Part shown: piece by piece, positions 24,616 through 33,159 of the stretch | Numbering within the stretch: position 1 is the first letter of the stretch | How the letters are laid out: every line of letters begins with the position of its first letter | Assembly (NCBI GenBank): GCA_947630065.1 | Contig: CANRGE010000014.1 | Span: 1-42,691, forward strand | Direction: 5' to 3' | DNA from: an uncultured Clostridia bacterium | Lineage (GTDB): Bacteria > Bacillota > Clostridia > TANB77 > CAG-508 | DNA: 42,691 nucleotides | The notes under the pieces: generated by a model | The model's input: the letters and a program-made list of their open reading frames with translations, nothing else | The model's database searches: none | What the model was told of the DNA's origin: nothing | Translations under genes and position numbers: made by a program

Positions 24616-26175
24616 CTATTTAAGAGTTACTAAAATATAATTCTCATTATTAGTTTCTATTGTATAATACATGGTATCTGTAAATATTTGTAAGTTTTCT
24701 GGAACTTTACTATTTTCCTTATATATTACACGAATGTTTTTTATTTTAAAATAATTAGTAAAATAATCTAAATCCCAATTCCAAGAGTCTCCAAATGATT
24801 GTGGGATAAGACGTTTAATTATTGTTCTATAATCACTTGGCATATTTTCAATCATTGGAGCACTTCCTGCACTACCTTTGAACATAATATATTTTATACT
24901 ATCTGTATTCATAACTTCCATATGATTCAAATCATTTACTACAGATTGTACTCTAAAATCTATATATCTTTTTTGTTCACTTAATGCATTTCCATATGTA
25001 AATGCAAAAGTAAAAAAGCACCATGTTAAACATATAACTAGTATTTTTGAAATATAACCTTTTTCAATATTTATTGCATTAATTGCCAACAAAGAAATTA
25101 AAATTCCAATACCATACATTGCTCTTGGAGCAAATAAAGGCTTTTTTAACATAGGATAAATACCAAAAGCTAAGCAACCACATAGTATTACTAATAAAAA
25201 AAGTACTATGGATGATACTATTTTATTATGTTTAGAATATTTTATATTTAAAACATAATAACAAAAAATTATACCACTAATTAAAACAAGCCATACTTCT
25301 CTAAAATCATTTAGTACATTATTATAATAATTTTTTAAATTTGAGAAGAAACGTGGTATTAGTTCTTCTATAGGAAATATTGAATTAGAAACATATGTGC
25401 TTACTGGAATCATTATAAATAATTTAAATATAAGTAATCCTAAAATATAGCTAAGCAAACTTAAACATAAAAGATGTATTGCCTCTTTATTTTCTTTATT
25501 ATTCCAATATTTATACGATAAGAATAAAGTTATTAAAGGTACTATTCCTGATGAAGCTTGATAAGAAGTACACATAATAATAGTTCCAATTACGTTTACT
25601 ATGCAAAACATAATTTTTTTACTATTAGTTTTATCATATAATAAAAATGGAAAAACACTTACTAAAATAGATAAAGCCATATATATTGAATCAAATTTAT
25701 AAGACAAACACTCTAAAAAATACGGACAAAGTCCTAGTGGAATTACTGATAATATATACATCATTCCTATTTTCTTTTTATCTTTCTTAAATAGATGTAT
25801 TAAAATAACACTTGATAAGGATATTATTAAAATAGCTAATATTTGTGGCAATGGTGAAATATCTGTAAGATAATCACTTGAATGTACAAAGGAAGATAAA
25901 TATTCTGATGTAAATCTACTAAAGTATTCCCAACCTTTATATCCAAAGTTTACTCTGCCTATATCATCAATATAATTAAAATTTGCTCTAAATATAGGAT
26001 ACATAGCTATAAAATATATTATTAAAAAAATAAAAAAAGGCTTCACTAGATATGAATACTTATTTTTTATATGTAAAGTCATATTTTTGATTTTTTCTTT
26101 AATATCTAATAATTCTTTTTTCATATCTAAAAGCGTTGAATTTTTAATTTCTTTTTTAGTTTCATTATTATTCAT
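24616..26175 (-). CDS. GtrII-like membrane glucosyltransferase
   Basis: 519 residues. After a charged N-terminus it has about 10-11 membrane segments. The stretch NYIDDIGRVNFGYKGWEYFS, then SEYLSSFVHSSDYLTDISPLPQIL, is the signature of the glucosyltransferase GtrII-type family, which adds glucose from a polyprenyl carrier to surface polysaccharides. The acidic DD after the first helix is the likely catalytic site of this GT-C type fold. The C-terminal ~110 residues form an extracytoplasmic domain. Single gene, divergent from the bactofilin-like gene. The glycan target is unknown. Confidence 0.82.
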   Translation of the reverse strand: MNNNETKKEIKNSTLLDMKKELLDIKEKIKNMTLHIKNKYSYLVKPFFIFLIIYFIAMYPIFRANFNYIDDIGRVNFGYKGWEYFSRFTSEYLSSFVHSSDYLTDISPLPQILAILIISLSSVILIHLFKKDKKKIGMMYILSVIPLGLCPYFLECLSYKFDSIYMALSILVSVFPFLLYDKTNSKKIMFCIVNVIGTIIMCTSYQASSGIVPLITLFLSYKYWNNKENKEAIHLLCLSLLSYILGLLIFKLFIMIPVSTYVSNSIFPIEELIPRFFSNLKNYYNNVLNDFREVWLVLISGIIFCYYVLNIKYSKHNKIVSSIVLFLLVILCGCLAFGIYPMLKKPLFAPRAMYGIGILISLLAINAINIEKGYISKILVICLTWCFFTFAFTYGNALSEQKRYIDFRVQSVVNDLNHMEVMNTDSIKYIMFKGSAGSAPMIENMPSDYRTIIKRLIPQSFGDSWNWDLDYFTNYFKIKNIRVIYKENSKVPENLQIFTDTMYYTIETNNENYILVTLK

Positions 26176-26338
26176 AGTTGATTATTACCTCTTTTTATAA
26201 CAATTATATAAATTTTCAAAATATTTTTACTAATATTGATTTGAACATATTTTAACATTCATCAACTTATTTGTCTACTCGTTTTTATATTCAAATTTCA
26301 TATATTTTTAAAATATTTAAACTTGCAATTTAAGAATA

Positions 26339-26367
26339 TTGACATTTTCGATGTTACATTATATATT
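26339..26367 (+). promoter_or_regulatory. Promoter of the bactofilin-like gene
   Basis: TTGACA (26339-26344), 17 bases, TATATT (26362-26367). The leader to the ATG at 26452 is about 75 bases and ends in AGGAGG. The rest of the 276-base divergent gap shows no ORF. Confidence 0.75.
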
Positions 26368-26451
26368 ATAAACAAATTAAACACAAAAAATTTGTGTATA
26401 TTTTCGTATAATGTTATATGAAATATAAGTTTATATTTTAGGAGGTTTCTT

Positions 26452-27666
26452 ATGTTTAAGAAAAAAACAAAATTTTCATTTATTATGTTATCAGTATTTT
26501 TGCTTACATCTACAATAGTTATAGCTACTGATGAGCCTGTAACTATGAGTTTAGATACACCTGTTGCTATTTCAGAAGAAAATGTTGATAATTCAATTAG
26601 TACTGATGAAACTATCGACGAGACTACTGATGATACTGACCTTTCAGACTTAGATATTCATAATGGTGATTTATTCTTAGCTGGTACTGATGTTTTTATG
26701 GATCAATTAGTTGATGGAAATGTTTATTTATTTGGTACAAATGTTACTATTTCCGGAAGAGTTAATGGAAATTTATTTGTTTGTGGAAACAATGTAGTAT
26801 TTACAGAAGATTTTTATGCAACTAATTCTGTTTACATAGCTGCAAATAGACTAAGTTTTTCTGGTAGAGTTTCTTTTGATTTATATGCTGCTTCGACAAT
26901 ATGTGATATTACAGCTAATTCCTTTATTGGAAGAGATTTAAAGGTAGCTGCTGGTAGTTTAACATTCGCAAGTGGTGTTGGAAGAGATACACATATTTAT
27001 GCTGATAGTTTTACATACTCCGAATCTGAAAATTCAGTTATTTATGGTAATTTAAATTACTCTTCTAAGAGTGAAGTTACAATTCCTGATGGAAAAGTTG
27101 AAGGTTCTGTAAATTATAATAAAATAGTTGATAATAGTGATGAAGATGTTTCTACTTCTGATATTATTATGGATTATGTTATAAGTGCTTGTACATTTAT
27201 ATTAACAAGTTTGGTATTTTACTTATTAATAAAATTCTGTTGTCCAAATTTTGTACAAAAAGTATCACAATACGCTTCTTCAAAAGCTATACTTTCATTT
27301 GTTGTAGGTCTTATTTCAATTATACTTATTCCTATTGCTTGTATAATATTATTTATAACAGGTATTGGAAGTGTATTAGGATTTATACTATTAGCTCTAT
27401 ATATAGCAGTATTATTACTAGGTGCTGAAACTGTAGTTGTTTCTGTTTCTAAGAAAATATTAGAAGCTCGTAATATAACAGCTAAATATGTAGACATATT
27501 AGTTGTAGCTTTAGTTTCTTTAGTTGTATGGGCTCTTGAAAAACTTCCTTATGTTGGAGGAATTATAGGTATAATTTTATGTGCTATAGGTGTCGGAATT
27601 ATATTACAATCAATATTTTCTAAAAAAGAAAAAACAGAAAATGTGGTTAGTACAGAAAGTAAATAA
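26452..27666 (+). CDS. Secreted/membrane bactofilin-like protein
   Basis: 404 residues. Signal peptide (MFKKKTKFSFIMLSVFLLTS, cleavage near residue 25), an acidic Thr/Asp/Glu-rich linker (30-70), then a repetitive beta-strand region to about 225 (GDLFLAGTDVFM, GNVYLFGTNVTI, GNLFVCGNNVVF, and so on) that looks like a bactofilin or polymer-forming beta-helix, here outside the cytoplasm. Four membrane segments follow (about 238-385), then a short charged tail. Proteins of this layout are known in Firmicutes without assigned function. AGGAGG precedes the ATG; a strong terminator follows. Confidence 0.8.
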   Translation: MFKKKTKFSFIMLSVFLLTSTIVIATDEPVTMSLDTPVAISEENVDNSISTDETIDETTDDTDLSDLDIHNGDLFLAGTDVFMDQLVDGNVYLFGTNVTISGRVNGNLFVCGNNVVFTEDFYATNSVYIAANRLSFSGRVSFDLYAASTICDITANSFIGRDLKVAAGSLTFASGVGRDTHIYADSFTYSESENSVIYGNLNYSSKSEVTIPDGKVEGSVNYNKIVDNSDEDVSTSDIIMDYVISACTFILTSLVFYLLIKFCCPNFVQKVSQYASSKAILSFVVGLISIILIPIACIILFITGIGSVLGFILLALYIAVLLLGAETVVVSVSKKILEARNITAKYVDILVVALVSLVVWALEKLPYVGGIIGIILCAIGVGIILQSIFSKKEKTENVVSTESK

Positions 27667-27680
27667 ATTGTAAAATATTA

Positions 27681-27728
27681 TATAAATAAAAATATGTAGA
27701 ATTAAAATTCTACATATTTTTATTTATA
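27681..27728. terminator. Perfect 23-bp terminator hairpin
   Basis: Stem 27681-27703 with 27706-27728, two-base loop, with A/T-rich ends acting as T-tracts on both strands. It follows the bactofilin-like gene. Confidence 0.85.
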
Positions 27729-27751
27729 ATTTTATATTAGCCTGCCTTCGA

Positions 27752-27798
27752 AGAGCGGGCGATTAAAATCGCCCCTACACTTATTGGGTATGTCTTTG
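27752..27798. repeat. REP-like palindromic repeat, copy A
   Basis: Contains GGGCGATT-AA-AATCGCCC followed by CTACACTTATTGGG. Thirty-seven bases (27752-27788) are identical to 28654-28690, and TGTCTTTGT follows in both. It ends just past the stop of the prepilin-like gene. Confidence 0.8.
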
Positions 27799-27812
27799 TA
27801 GCATTATTTTAT

Positions 27813-28415
27813 TTAATCTACAATGTATGTTAATCTAATATAATATGCATATGTACTATTTGAATGTCTAATAGTTATAAATCCATCTTGTGTAATTTGA
27901 GCATTTCCTAAATTAGCTCCTGCTATTGATATTTCCCAAACTGTTTTATTAGGTATTAATTCTTTTTTATTTAATTTAGCTATATTTACAAATGTATTAG
28001 CTTGGATATTACTTTTAAAATAAACTAACAATTGCATATCTACTACATTACCATATTTTTTTATATAACTATTTTCTTCATCTATATGGTCTACAGAAGA
28101 TTCTAATTCTAATGTTTCTGATATGTTATAATTTGTTACTTTTTCTGTTTGTCTATTTCCTTGTATATAATCATCTACTTTAGCTAGTTCGTTTTGTTCC
28201 TGTTCTGCTTTGTTTTGGTATTTATCTACTGCGTATTCTGCTCCTTTTAATATTCCATTTTCTCCTAATGCAAAGTTTATTGCTACTCCTGCTAAGATTA
28301 ATAATAAAATTACTGTTATTATTAATGCTATTAGTGTTATTCCTTTTTCTTTCTTATTCGTGTGTGTGTGTGTGTGTGTGTGTGTTACAATTCCAACGCT
28401 TTTAACATTTTTCAT
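27813..28415 (-). CDS. Prepilin-like protein with Thr-His repeat leader (in frame)
   Basis: 200 residues. The N-terminus reads MKNVKSVGIV, then (TH)4-T encoded by 13 AC units, then NKKEKGITLIALIITVILLL and a hydrophobic helix: a type IV prepilin/pseudopilin leader with the peptidase site expected after KKEKG. Residues 50-85 (GENGILKGAEYAVDKYQNKA and on) are shared with the broken copy at 17158-17784; the C-terminal ~110 residues differ and are not recognised. It would be processed by a prepilin peptidase and exposed at the surface. GAAGGAGAG precedes the ATG, and a perfect promoter lies at 28456-28484. Changes in repeat number would switch it off. Confidence 0.8.
   Translation of the reverse strand: MKNVKSVGIVTHTHTHTHTNKKEKGITLIALIITVILLLILAGVAINFALGENGILKGAEYAVDKYQNKAEQEQNELAKVDDYIQGNRQTEKVTNYNISETLELESSVDHIDEENSYIKKYGNVVDMQLLVYFKSNIQANTFVNIAKLNKKELIPNKTVWEISIAGANLGNAQITQDGFITIRHSNSTYAYYIRLTYIVD
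28360..28385 (-). repeat. (AC)13 dinucleotide tract in the prepilin-like gene
   Basis: Twenty-six bases of perfect GT/AC repeat coding for Thr-His repeats in the leader; this length keeps the prepilin segment in frame. Confidence 0.9.
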
Positions 28416-28455
28416 TTGTTCTTCTCTCCTTCATTTTTTTATTTTTTATGCGTTT

Positions 28456-28484
28456 ATTATATTCTCTAATTGTTATTCTGTCAA
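28456..28484 (-). promoter_or_regulatory. Consensus promoter of the in-frame prepilin-like gene
   Basis: TTGACA (28484-28479), 17 bases, TATAAT (28461-28456), 40 bases before the ATG. It shares the 20-base -35 context with two other promoters in the window. Confidence 0.88.
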
Positions 28485-28534
28485 TTATTTTTTGGGGATA
28501 TAAAAAATTCTTCGAAGGAATAGCTTTTCAATTT

Positions 28535-28557
28535 GTAGGGGCGATTTTAATCGCCCG
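28535..28557. repeat. REP-like palindromic repeat, copy B (inverted)
   Basis: GTAGGGGCGATTTTAATCGC and CCG, inverted relative to copies A and C, and itself flanked by TTCTTCGAAG on each side (28508-28517 and 28558-28567). Confidence 0.75.
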
Positions 28558-28653
28558 TTCTTCGAAGAACTTTCTTATATTATATCATATCATTTTTTAT
28601 TTCATTTTATCTAATTAATTTTTTATTGGTTATTTTTTTAGCATGTCCGTTGG

Positions 28654-28702
28654 AGAGCGGGCGATTAAAATCGCCCCTACACTTATTGGGATTGTCTTTG
28701 TG
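28654..28702. repeat. REP-like palindromic repeat, copy C
   Basis: Same core and same right flank as copy A, 902 bases away in direct orientation, so copies A and C bracket the prepilin-like gene and its promoter. Confidence 0.8.
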
Positions 28703-28728
28703 GACAATTTTTTTATTTTTACAACTAA

Positions 28729-28757
28729 ATTATATATTTTAATTATTACACTGTCAA
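28729..28757 (-). promoter_or_regulatory. Consensus promoter with no obvious gene downstream
   Basis: TTGACA (28757-28752), 17 bases, TATAAT (28734-28729). The next 240 bases on that strand hold only palindromes (copies C and B) and no credible ORF; the next gene is the prepilin-like one, which has its own promoter. The gap 28416-28854 otherwise holds nothing I recognise. Confidence 0.6.
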
Positions 28758-28854
28758 TTGTTGTTGATAATTTATATTAGTATTTTTTCTTGAATCTCTG
28801 GTAATTAAAATTTTTCAATGTTTTTTGAAAACTACTATATATTCTTTGTTATTT

Positions 28855-29517
28855 CTATTCTTTTTTTAATTTTTGTATTGTTTTTTCATAATTTTCTGAG
28901 TTTATTATTGCATTTCCTACTACTGCTATGTCTGCTCCAGAATTTATTACATCTTCTATTGTGTCGTTATTTATTCCACCATCTGCTTCTATTGCTATGT
29001 CTATATTATTTTTTGTTATATATTCTTTTACTTTTTTTATTTTTTCTAAGGTTTGTGGTATTAATTTTTGTCCACCTTCTCCTGGTTCTACTGTCATTAC
29101 TAACACCATATGTACATATGGTAAGAATTTATATATTTTTTCTATACTTGTATTTGGTTTTAGTGTTATTCCAACTTTTGAGCCTGATTTTTTTATATAT
29201 TCTATCATTTGCATTACTTCATCATCATTTTCTAATGCTTCATAATGAAATGTTATTATATATGGTTCTATTGCCGAATATTCGTCAACGTACTCTTTTA
29301 CATTTTTTACCATTAAGTGCACATCTATTGGTATGTTAGATATTTGTTTTATTGTGTTTGCATATTCGTGCATTATTTGTGTTGTTTTGTTTTTTACAAA
29401 TTCTCCGTCCATTACATCAATATGAAAATAGTTTGTTTTTGCTATTTCTAAACCATAAAATATTTTTACCGCTTCTTCTTTTTTAACAGATAATACTGAT
29501 GTAGATATTTCTACCAT
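28855..29517 (-). CDS. rpe: Ribulose-phosphate 3-epimerase
   Basis: 220 residues, TIM barrel. Visible family motifs: ISTSVLSVKKEEA at the N-terminus, HIDVMDGEFVKN (metal/catalytic His and Asp), VHLMVKNV, TFHYEA, MTVEPGEGGQKLI, and EADGGINNDT. It interconverts ribulose-5-phosphate and xylulose-5-phosphate in the pentose phosphate pathway. It overlaps rsgA by seven bases and closes the rlmN-prpC-prkC-rsgA-rpe run, the same order as in Bacillus. The more usual PSGQ of the substrate loop is changed to PGEGGQ, as in many homologues. Confidence 0.95.
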   Translation of the reverse strand: MVEISTSVLSVKKEEAVKIFYGLEIAKTNYFHIDVMDGEFVKNKTTQIMHEYANTIKQISNIPIDVHLMVKNVKEYVDEYSAIEPYIITFHYEALENDDEVMQMIEYIKKSGSKVGITLKPNTSIEKIYKFLPYVHMVLVMTVEPGEGGQKLIPQTLEKIKKVKEYITKNNIDIAIEADGGINNDTIEDVINSGADIAVVGNAIINSENYEKTIQKLKKE

Positions 29518-30386
29518 TTTTGCTCCTCTCTTTCTTTTAAATCATTATATATTTTTACATAATTATTATATCTTGTTTCTGATATTTTTTTATTCTCGTA
29601 TGCTTTTCTTATTCCACAGTTTTGTTCTTTTATATGAGTACATCCTACAAATTCACATTCTTTTTCATATTGTGTAAATTCTTTAAAATATTTATACAAA
29701 TTTTCTTTTTCTATTTCAAATATATCAAATGTTGAAAATCCTGGTGTGTCTGCTATATATGAATTTTCTTCAATTTTATACAGTTTTGTATATGTGGTAG
29801 TATTTTTTCCTTTTTTATTTTTTTTACTTATATTTCCTTCTTCAGTAATATTACTTTTAAATATATTATTTATTAAGGTAGATTTTCCTACTCCAGAATT
29901 TCCTGCAAATACACTTACATTATTTTTTAAGTATTTTTCCAATTCTTCTAATCCTTCTGCTTTATTTGCTATTGTTTTTATTACTGTATATCCTATATTT
30001 GTGTAATTTTTTTCTATTTCTTCTGCTTTTTCTAAATCTATTTTGTTTAATATAATAATAGGTTTTATATGTAAAAATTCTGCAAATGCTAATTGCTTGT
30101 CTAACATAAGCAAATCTATTTTGGGCATTTTTGAAGAACAAACTAACATTAGTTGTGTTATATTGGAAATTTTAGGTCTTTTTAAATAATTATTTCTTTG
30201 TAATATTGCTTCTATAGTAGCTTCTTTTTTAGTGTTATCTACTATTGCAGTTTCTACTATGTCGCCAACAGTAGGAGACATTTCTTCTTTTTTTAGTTTG
30301 CCTCTTGCATTACACTTATATATTTTATTATCAATTTCTACCTCATACATATTTGATATATTGCTTACTATTCTTCCTTTTGGCAT
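29511..30386 (-). CDS. rsgA: Ribosome small subunit-dependent GTPase A
   Basis: 291 residues. N-terminal OB fold, then a circularly permuted GTPase domain in the order G4 (LNKIDL), G1 (GNSGVGKSTLIN), G3 (ADTPGFSTF), and a C-terminal zinc knuckle (CEFVGCTHIKEQNCG). RsgA checks late 30S subunit maturation. GGAGGG precedes the ATG. It lies downstream of prkC, with a 12-bp hairpin in the gap; in Bacillus the homologue is a substrate of PrkC, which fits the shared operon. Confidence 0.96.
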   Translation of the reverse strand: MPKGRIVSNISNMYEVEIDNKIYKCNARGKLKKEEMSPTVGDIVETAIVDNTKKEATIEAILQRNNYLKRPKISNITQLMLVCSSKMPKIDLLMLDKQLAFAEFLHIKPIIILNKIDLEKAEEIEKNYTNIGYTVIKTIANKAEGLEELEKYLKNNVSVFAGNSGVGKSTLINNIFKSNITEEGNISKKNKKGKNTTTYTKLYKIEENSYIADTPGFSTFDIFEIEKENLYKYFKEFTQYEKECEFVGCTHIKEQNCGIRKAYENKKISETRYNNYVKIYNDLKEREEQKW

Positions 30387-30401
30387 TTTCCCTCCATAAC
30401 A

Positions 30402-30435
30402 TTTTGCATAGGGTAAAATAATTCCCTATGCAAAA
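30402..30435 (-). other. Hairpin between prkC and rsgA
   Basis: A perfect 12-bp stem (TTTTGCATAGGG and its complement) with a ten-base loop in the 56-base gap. There is no T-run after it, so it may be an mRNA processing or stability element rather than a terminator. Confidence 0.5.
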
Positions 30436-30442
30436 AATATTG

Positions 30443-32374
30443 TTATTCTATTGTAAGTGTTTTATCACTTAATTTAAATGATGCTGTTTTCTTTAGAACT
30501 CCATCTATATATACTCTTACTTGTACTGTTCCAATTCCAGATATTTCTTTAGATACATCTGTTTTTGTTGGTTCTACATCTTCTTTATATACAGTGTCTT
30601 CTCCAACTTTTATTTCTAGTTTTACTTTTTTAACTTTTGTTTTTGCTTCGTCTTCATACTCTACTTTTCCTTGTAGTAAAGATTTTACATTTACTTTTAC
30701 TGTTCCATTTGTTAATTTAGGTAATACATTTTTAGTTAATGTAACCTCTGTTCCTTCATCTACTGTAGTTCCTGCTTCTATGTCTTGTTTTAGTATAATT
30801 CCATCATCCTTTGTAGAATCTTCTGTTGTTATTACTTGTTTTACTTTTAATTTATTATCTGTTAAAAGTTTTGTAGCTTCAGCTTCTGATTTTCCAACAA
30901 CATATGGTACACTTACTTGTTCAATTCCAGTTCCTATACTTACATGTATTTTAACTGTTCCTCCTGCATATACCTCTTTTTTAGCTTCTATTTCTTGACT
31001 TATTACATAATTTTGTTGTACTGTTGTACTTTTTTCTTCTATTATTTCAGCTTCTAATTTTGCTTCTTCTAGCATAGCAATTGCTTCTTCTTTTTCTTTA
31101 CCTACTACTTTAGGTACTATTGTTAATTCTTGACCTTTACTTATTACTACTTTTATTGTAGTATTTTCTTTTATTGTATAATTTTCTCTATATTCTGGAT
31201 CTTGACGTATAATTTTTCCTGCTTCTACTTCTGCATTATATTCTGGCTCTAATTCTTCGTATACTAATTTTAATTCTTCTACTTTTTGTTTTGCTTCTTG
31301 TTGAGTTAAACTTACAAGACTTGGAATTTGCACATCTTTAACTTCTGTAGAACTTAGTGCAAAATATGTTATTCCTATTGTTAATGAAAATAATATAACT
31401 GCACCTAATAATGAAGCAATAACTTTATGTTTTTTTATAAAGCTTTCTTCTTTGTTATTTTTGTTGTCTGTAGTATTTGGATTAACTGTTGGTATTTTTT
31501 GTGTTGAAAATTCATCATCTTCTACTTTGACATCTACAAAATTTCCATTAGGATTCTTTAGTGCTAAGTTCATATCTCTTAGCATTTCTGTAGCACTACT
31601 ATAACGCAAATTAGGGTCTTTTTGCATTGCTTTTAATACAATTTTATTTACAGCTACTGGTATTGATGGATTTACTGTTATTGGCTCTACTACTTTTTCT
31701 TGCATATGCATTAATGCAACAGAAACAGGTGTATCTGCTTCAAAAGGAACTTTTCCTGTTAGCATTTCATACATTACTACACCTAAAGAATATAAGTCAG
31801 ATTTAGCATCTGTGTATCCTCCTCTTGCGTGTTCAGGAGAAAAATAATGTACTGAGCCTAGTGTTGTTCCAAATGCTGTTATTGTTGAATTTGATACAGC
31901 TTTTGCTATTCCGAAGTCTGTAACTTTTGCTACTCCTTCTTCTGTAATTATTATATTATGTGGTTTTATATCTCTATGAACTATATTGTTTTTATGAGCA
32001 GTTTCTAGCGCTGATGCAATTTGCATTGCAACATTTAATGACCATTTCCAAGATAATAGTCCTTCTTCTACTATTATTTCCTTTAGAGTTTTTCCTTGTA
32101 TTAGTTCCATTACTATATAATACAAATCCCCTTCGTTTCCAACATCATATACAGAAACTATATTAGGATGTGTAAGACTTGCTACAGCTTGTGCTTCTGA
32201 ATTAAATCTTTTTATAAATTCGTTATCTGTTGTAAATTCATCTCTTAATATTTTTACAGCAACAAATCTATTTAGTACATGGTCTTTTGCTTTATATACA
32301 GTTGCCATTCCACCATTTCCAATATTTTTAATAATTTCATACCTATTTGCTAATAATCTTCCCTCTATATTCAT
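30443..32374 (-). CDS. prkC: PASTA-domain Ser/Thr protein kinase PrkC
   Basis: About 643 residues. Cytoplasmic kinase domain (GNGGMATVYKA loop, VAVKIL lysine, HRDIKPHNI, TDFGIAKA, GSVHYFSPEHARG), a linker, one membrane segment (KVIASLLGAVILFSLTIGIT), and three extracellular PASTA domains (about 345-550) starting with VQIPSLVSLTQQEAKQKVEEL, VPKVVGKEKEEAIAML and VPYVVGKSEAEATKLL. An unclassified ~90-residue domain ends the protein. PrkC senses peptidoglycan fragments and affects germination and growth. The ATG at 32374 is six bases after GGGGAGAG; one two codons earlier abuts it. Its partner phosphatase gene is just upstream but frameshifted in this sequence. Confidence 0.95.
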   Translation of the reverse strand: MNIEGRLLANRYEIIKNIGNGGMATVYKAKDHVLNRFVAVKILRDEFTTDNEFIKRFNSEAQAVASLTHPNIVSVYDVGNEGDLYYIVMELIQGKTLKEIIVEEGLLSWKWSLNVAMQIASALETAHKNNIVHRDIKPHNIIITEEGVAKVTDFGIAKAVSNSTITAFGTTLGSVHYFSPEHARGGYTDAKSDLYSLGVVMYEMLTGKVPFEADTPVSVALMHMQEKVVEPITVNPSIPVAVNKIVLKAMQKDPNLRYSSATEMLRDMNLALKNPNGNFVDVKVEDDEFSTQKIPTVNPNTTDNKNNKEESFIKKHKVIASLLGAVILFSLTIGITYFALSSTEVKDVQIPSLVSLTQQEAKQKVEELKLVYEELEPEYNAEVEAGKIIRQDPEYRENYTIKENTTIKVVISKGQELTIVPKVVGKEKEEAIAMLEEAKLEAEIIEEKSTTVQQNYVISQEIEAKKEVYAGGTVKIHVSIGTGIEQVSVPYVVGKSEAEATKLLTDNKLKVKQVITTEDSTKDDGIILKQDIEAGTTVDEGTEVTLTKNVLPKLTNGTVKVNVKSLLQGKVEYEDEAKTKVKKVKLEIKVGEDTVYKEDVEPTKTDVSKEISGIGTVQVRVYIDGVLKKTASFKLSDKTLTIE

Positions 32375-32400
32375 TTTCATCTCTCCCCTAATTATTAAAA

Positions 32401-33136
32401 TTAAGCATTTTGTATTATAACTGCTGATATATTATCGATTCCACCCATTTGGTTTGCTTTTATTATTAAATTATCAACAGCACTTGTTATATCTGTTTGT
32501 AGTATATTTAAAATTTCTTCATCTTTTACCATATTAGTTAGTCCGTCTGAGCATAATAGCAGAATATCGTTCTTTAAAAATCCCTTAACCATAACATCTG
32601 GCTCTATAAATGCTGTACAACCTAATGCTTTTGTAAGCATATTTTTTTTAGGATGATTTAATGCTTCTTCCTTTGTTATAGTACCATTTTCAACAAGCTT
32701 TTGAACATAACTATGATCTTGTGTAAGTTTTCTAATTATTTCTTTTCGAATTCTATATATTCTACTGTCTCCTATATGTCCTATATATACTTTATTGTTC
32801 ATTATTAAGCATATTTCTAAAGTTGTTCCCATATTCTCTAATTCTGTATTTTCTTTTGCTTTTTCATAAACAACCATGTTAGCATATTCCATTGCACTTC
32901 TTACTAGCTTTAATATCTCTTCTTTTTCTTCTAAATTTATTCCACTTATATTTGTTTGTATATAATTTTTTGCAGCAATAGTAGCTGTTTTACTTGCTAT
33001 TTCTCCGACCGTTATATCCTCCCATACCATCTGCTAAAATATATATTTGTGGAAAATCATCTATTTGTGATACATAATAATAGTCTTCATTATTTTCTCT
33101 AGCCTTTCCTATATCCGTTTTTGCGAAAACTTTCAT
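32401..33136 (-). pseudogene. prpC: PP2C-type Ser/Thr phosphatase with a 1-nt frameshift
   Basis: From the ATG at 33136 (AAAGGAAAG upstream) the frame encodes MKVFAKTDIGKARENNEDYY, continuing to ILADGMGGYNG, then shifts: GGT CGG AGA leads to a stop seven codons on. With one base removed at 33007-33010 the reading continues as GGEIASKTATIAAKNYI to a normal end, with GDSRIYRIR, LCSDGLTNMV and GGIDNISAVII, all PP2C metal-site motifs, for about 245 residues. The extra base falls in the conserved ADGMGGxNxGEIAS motif. It is the cognate phosphatase of PrkC, 26 bases upstream of it. Could be a true mutation or a sequencing/assembly error. An internal ATG at 33030 would give a protein lacking the first metal ligands. 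Confidence 0.85.
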
Positions 33137-33159
33137 ATTTATTTCTTTCCTTTCTAGGT

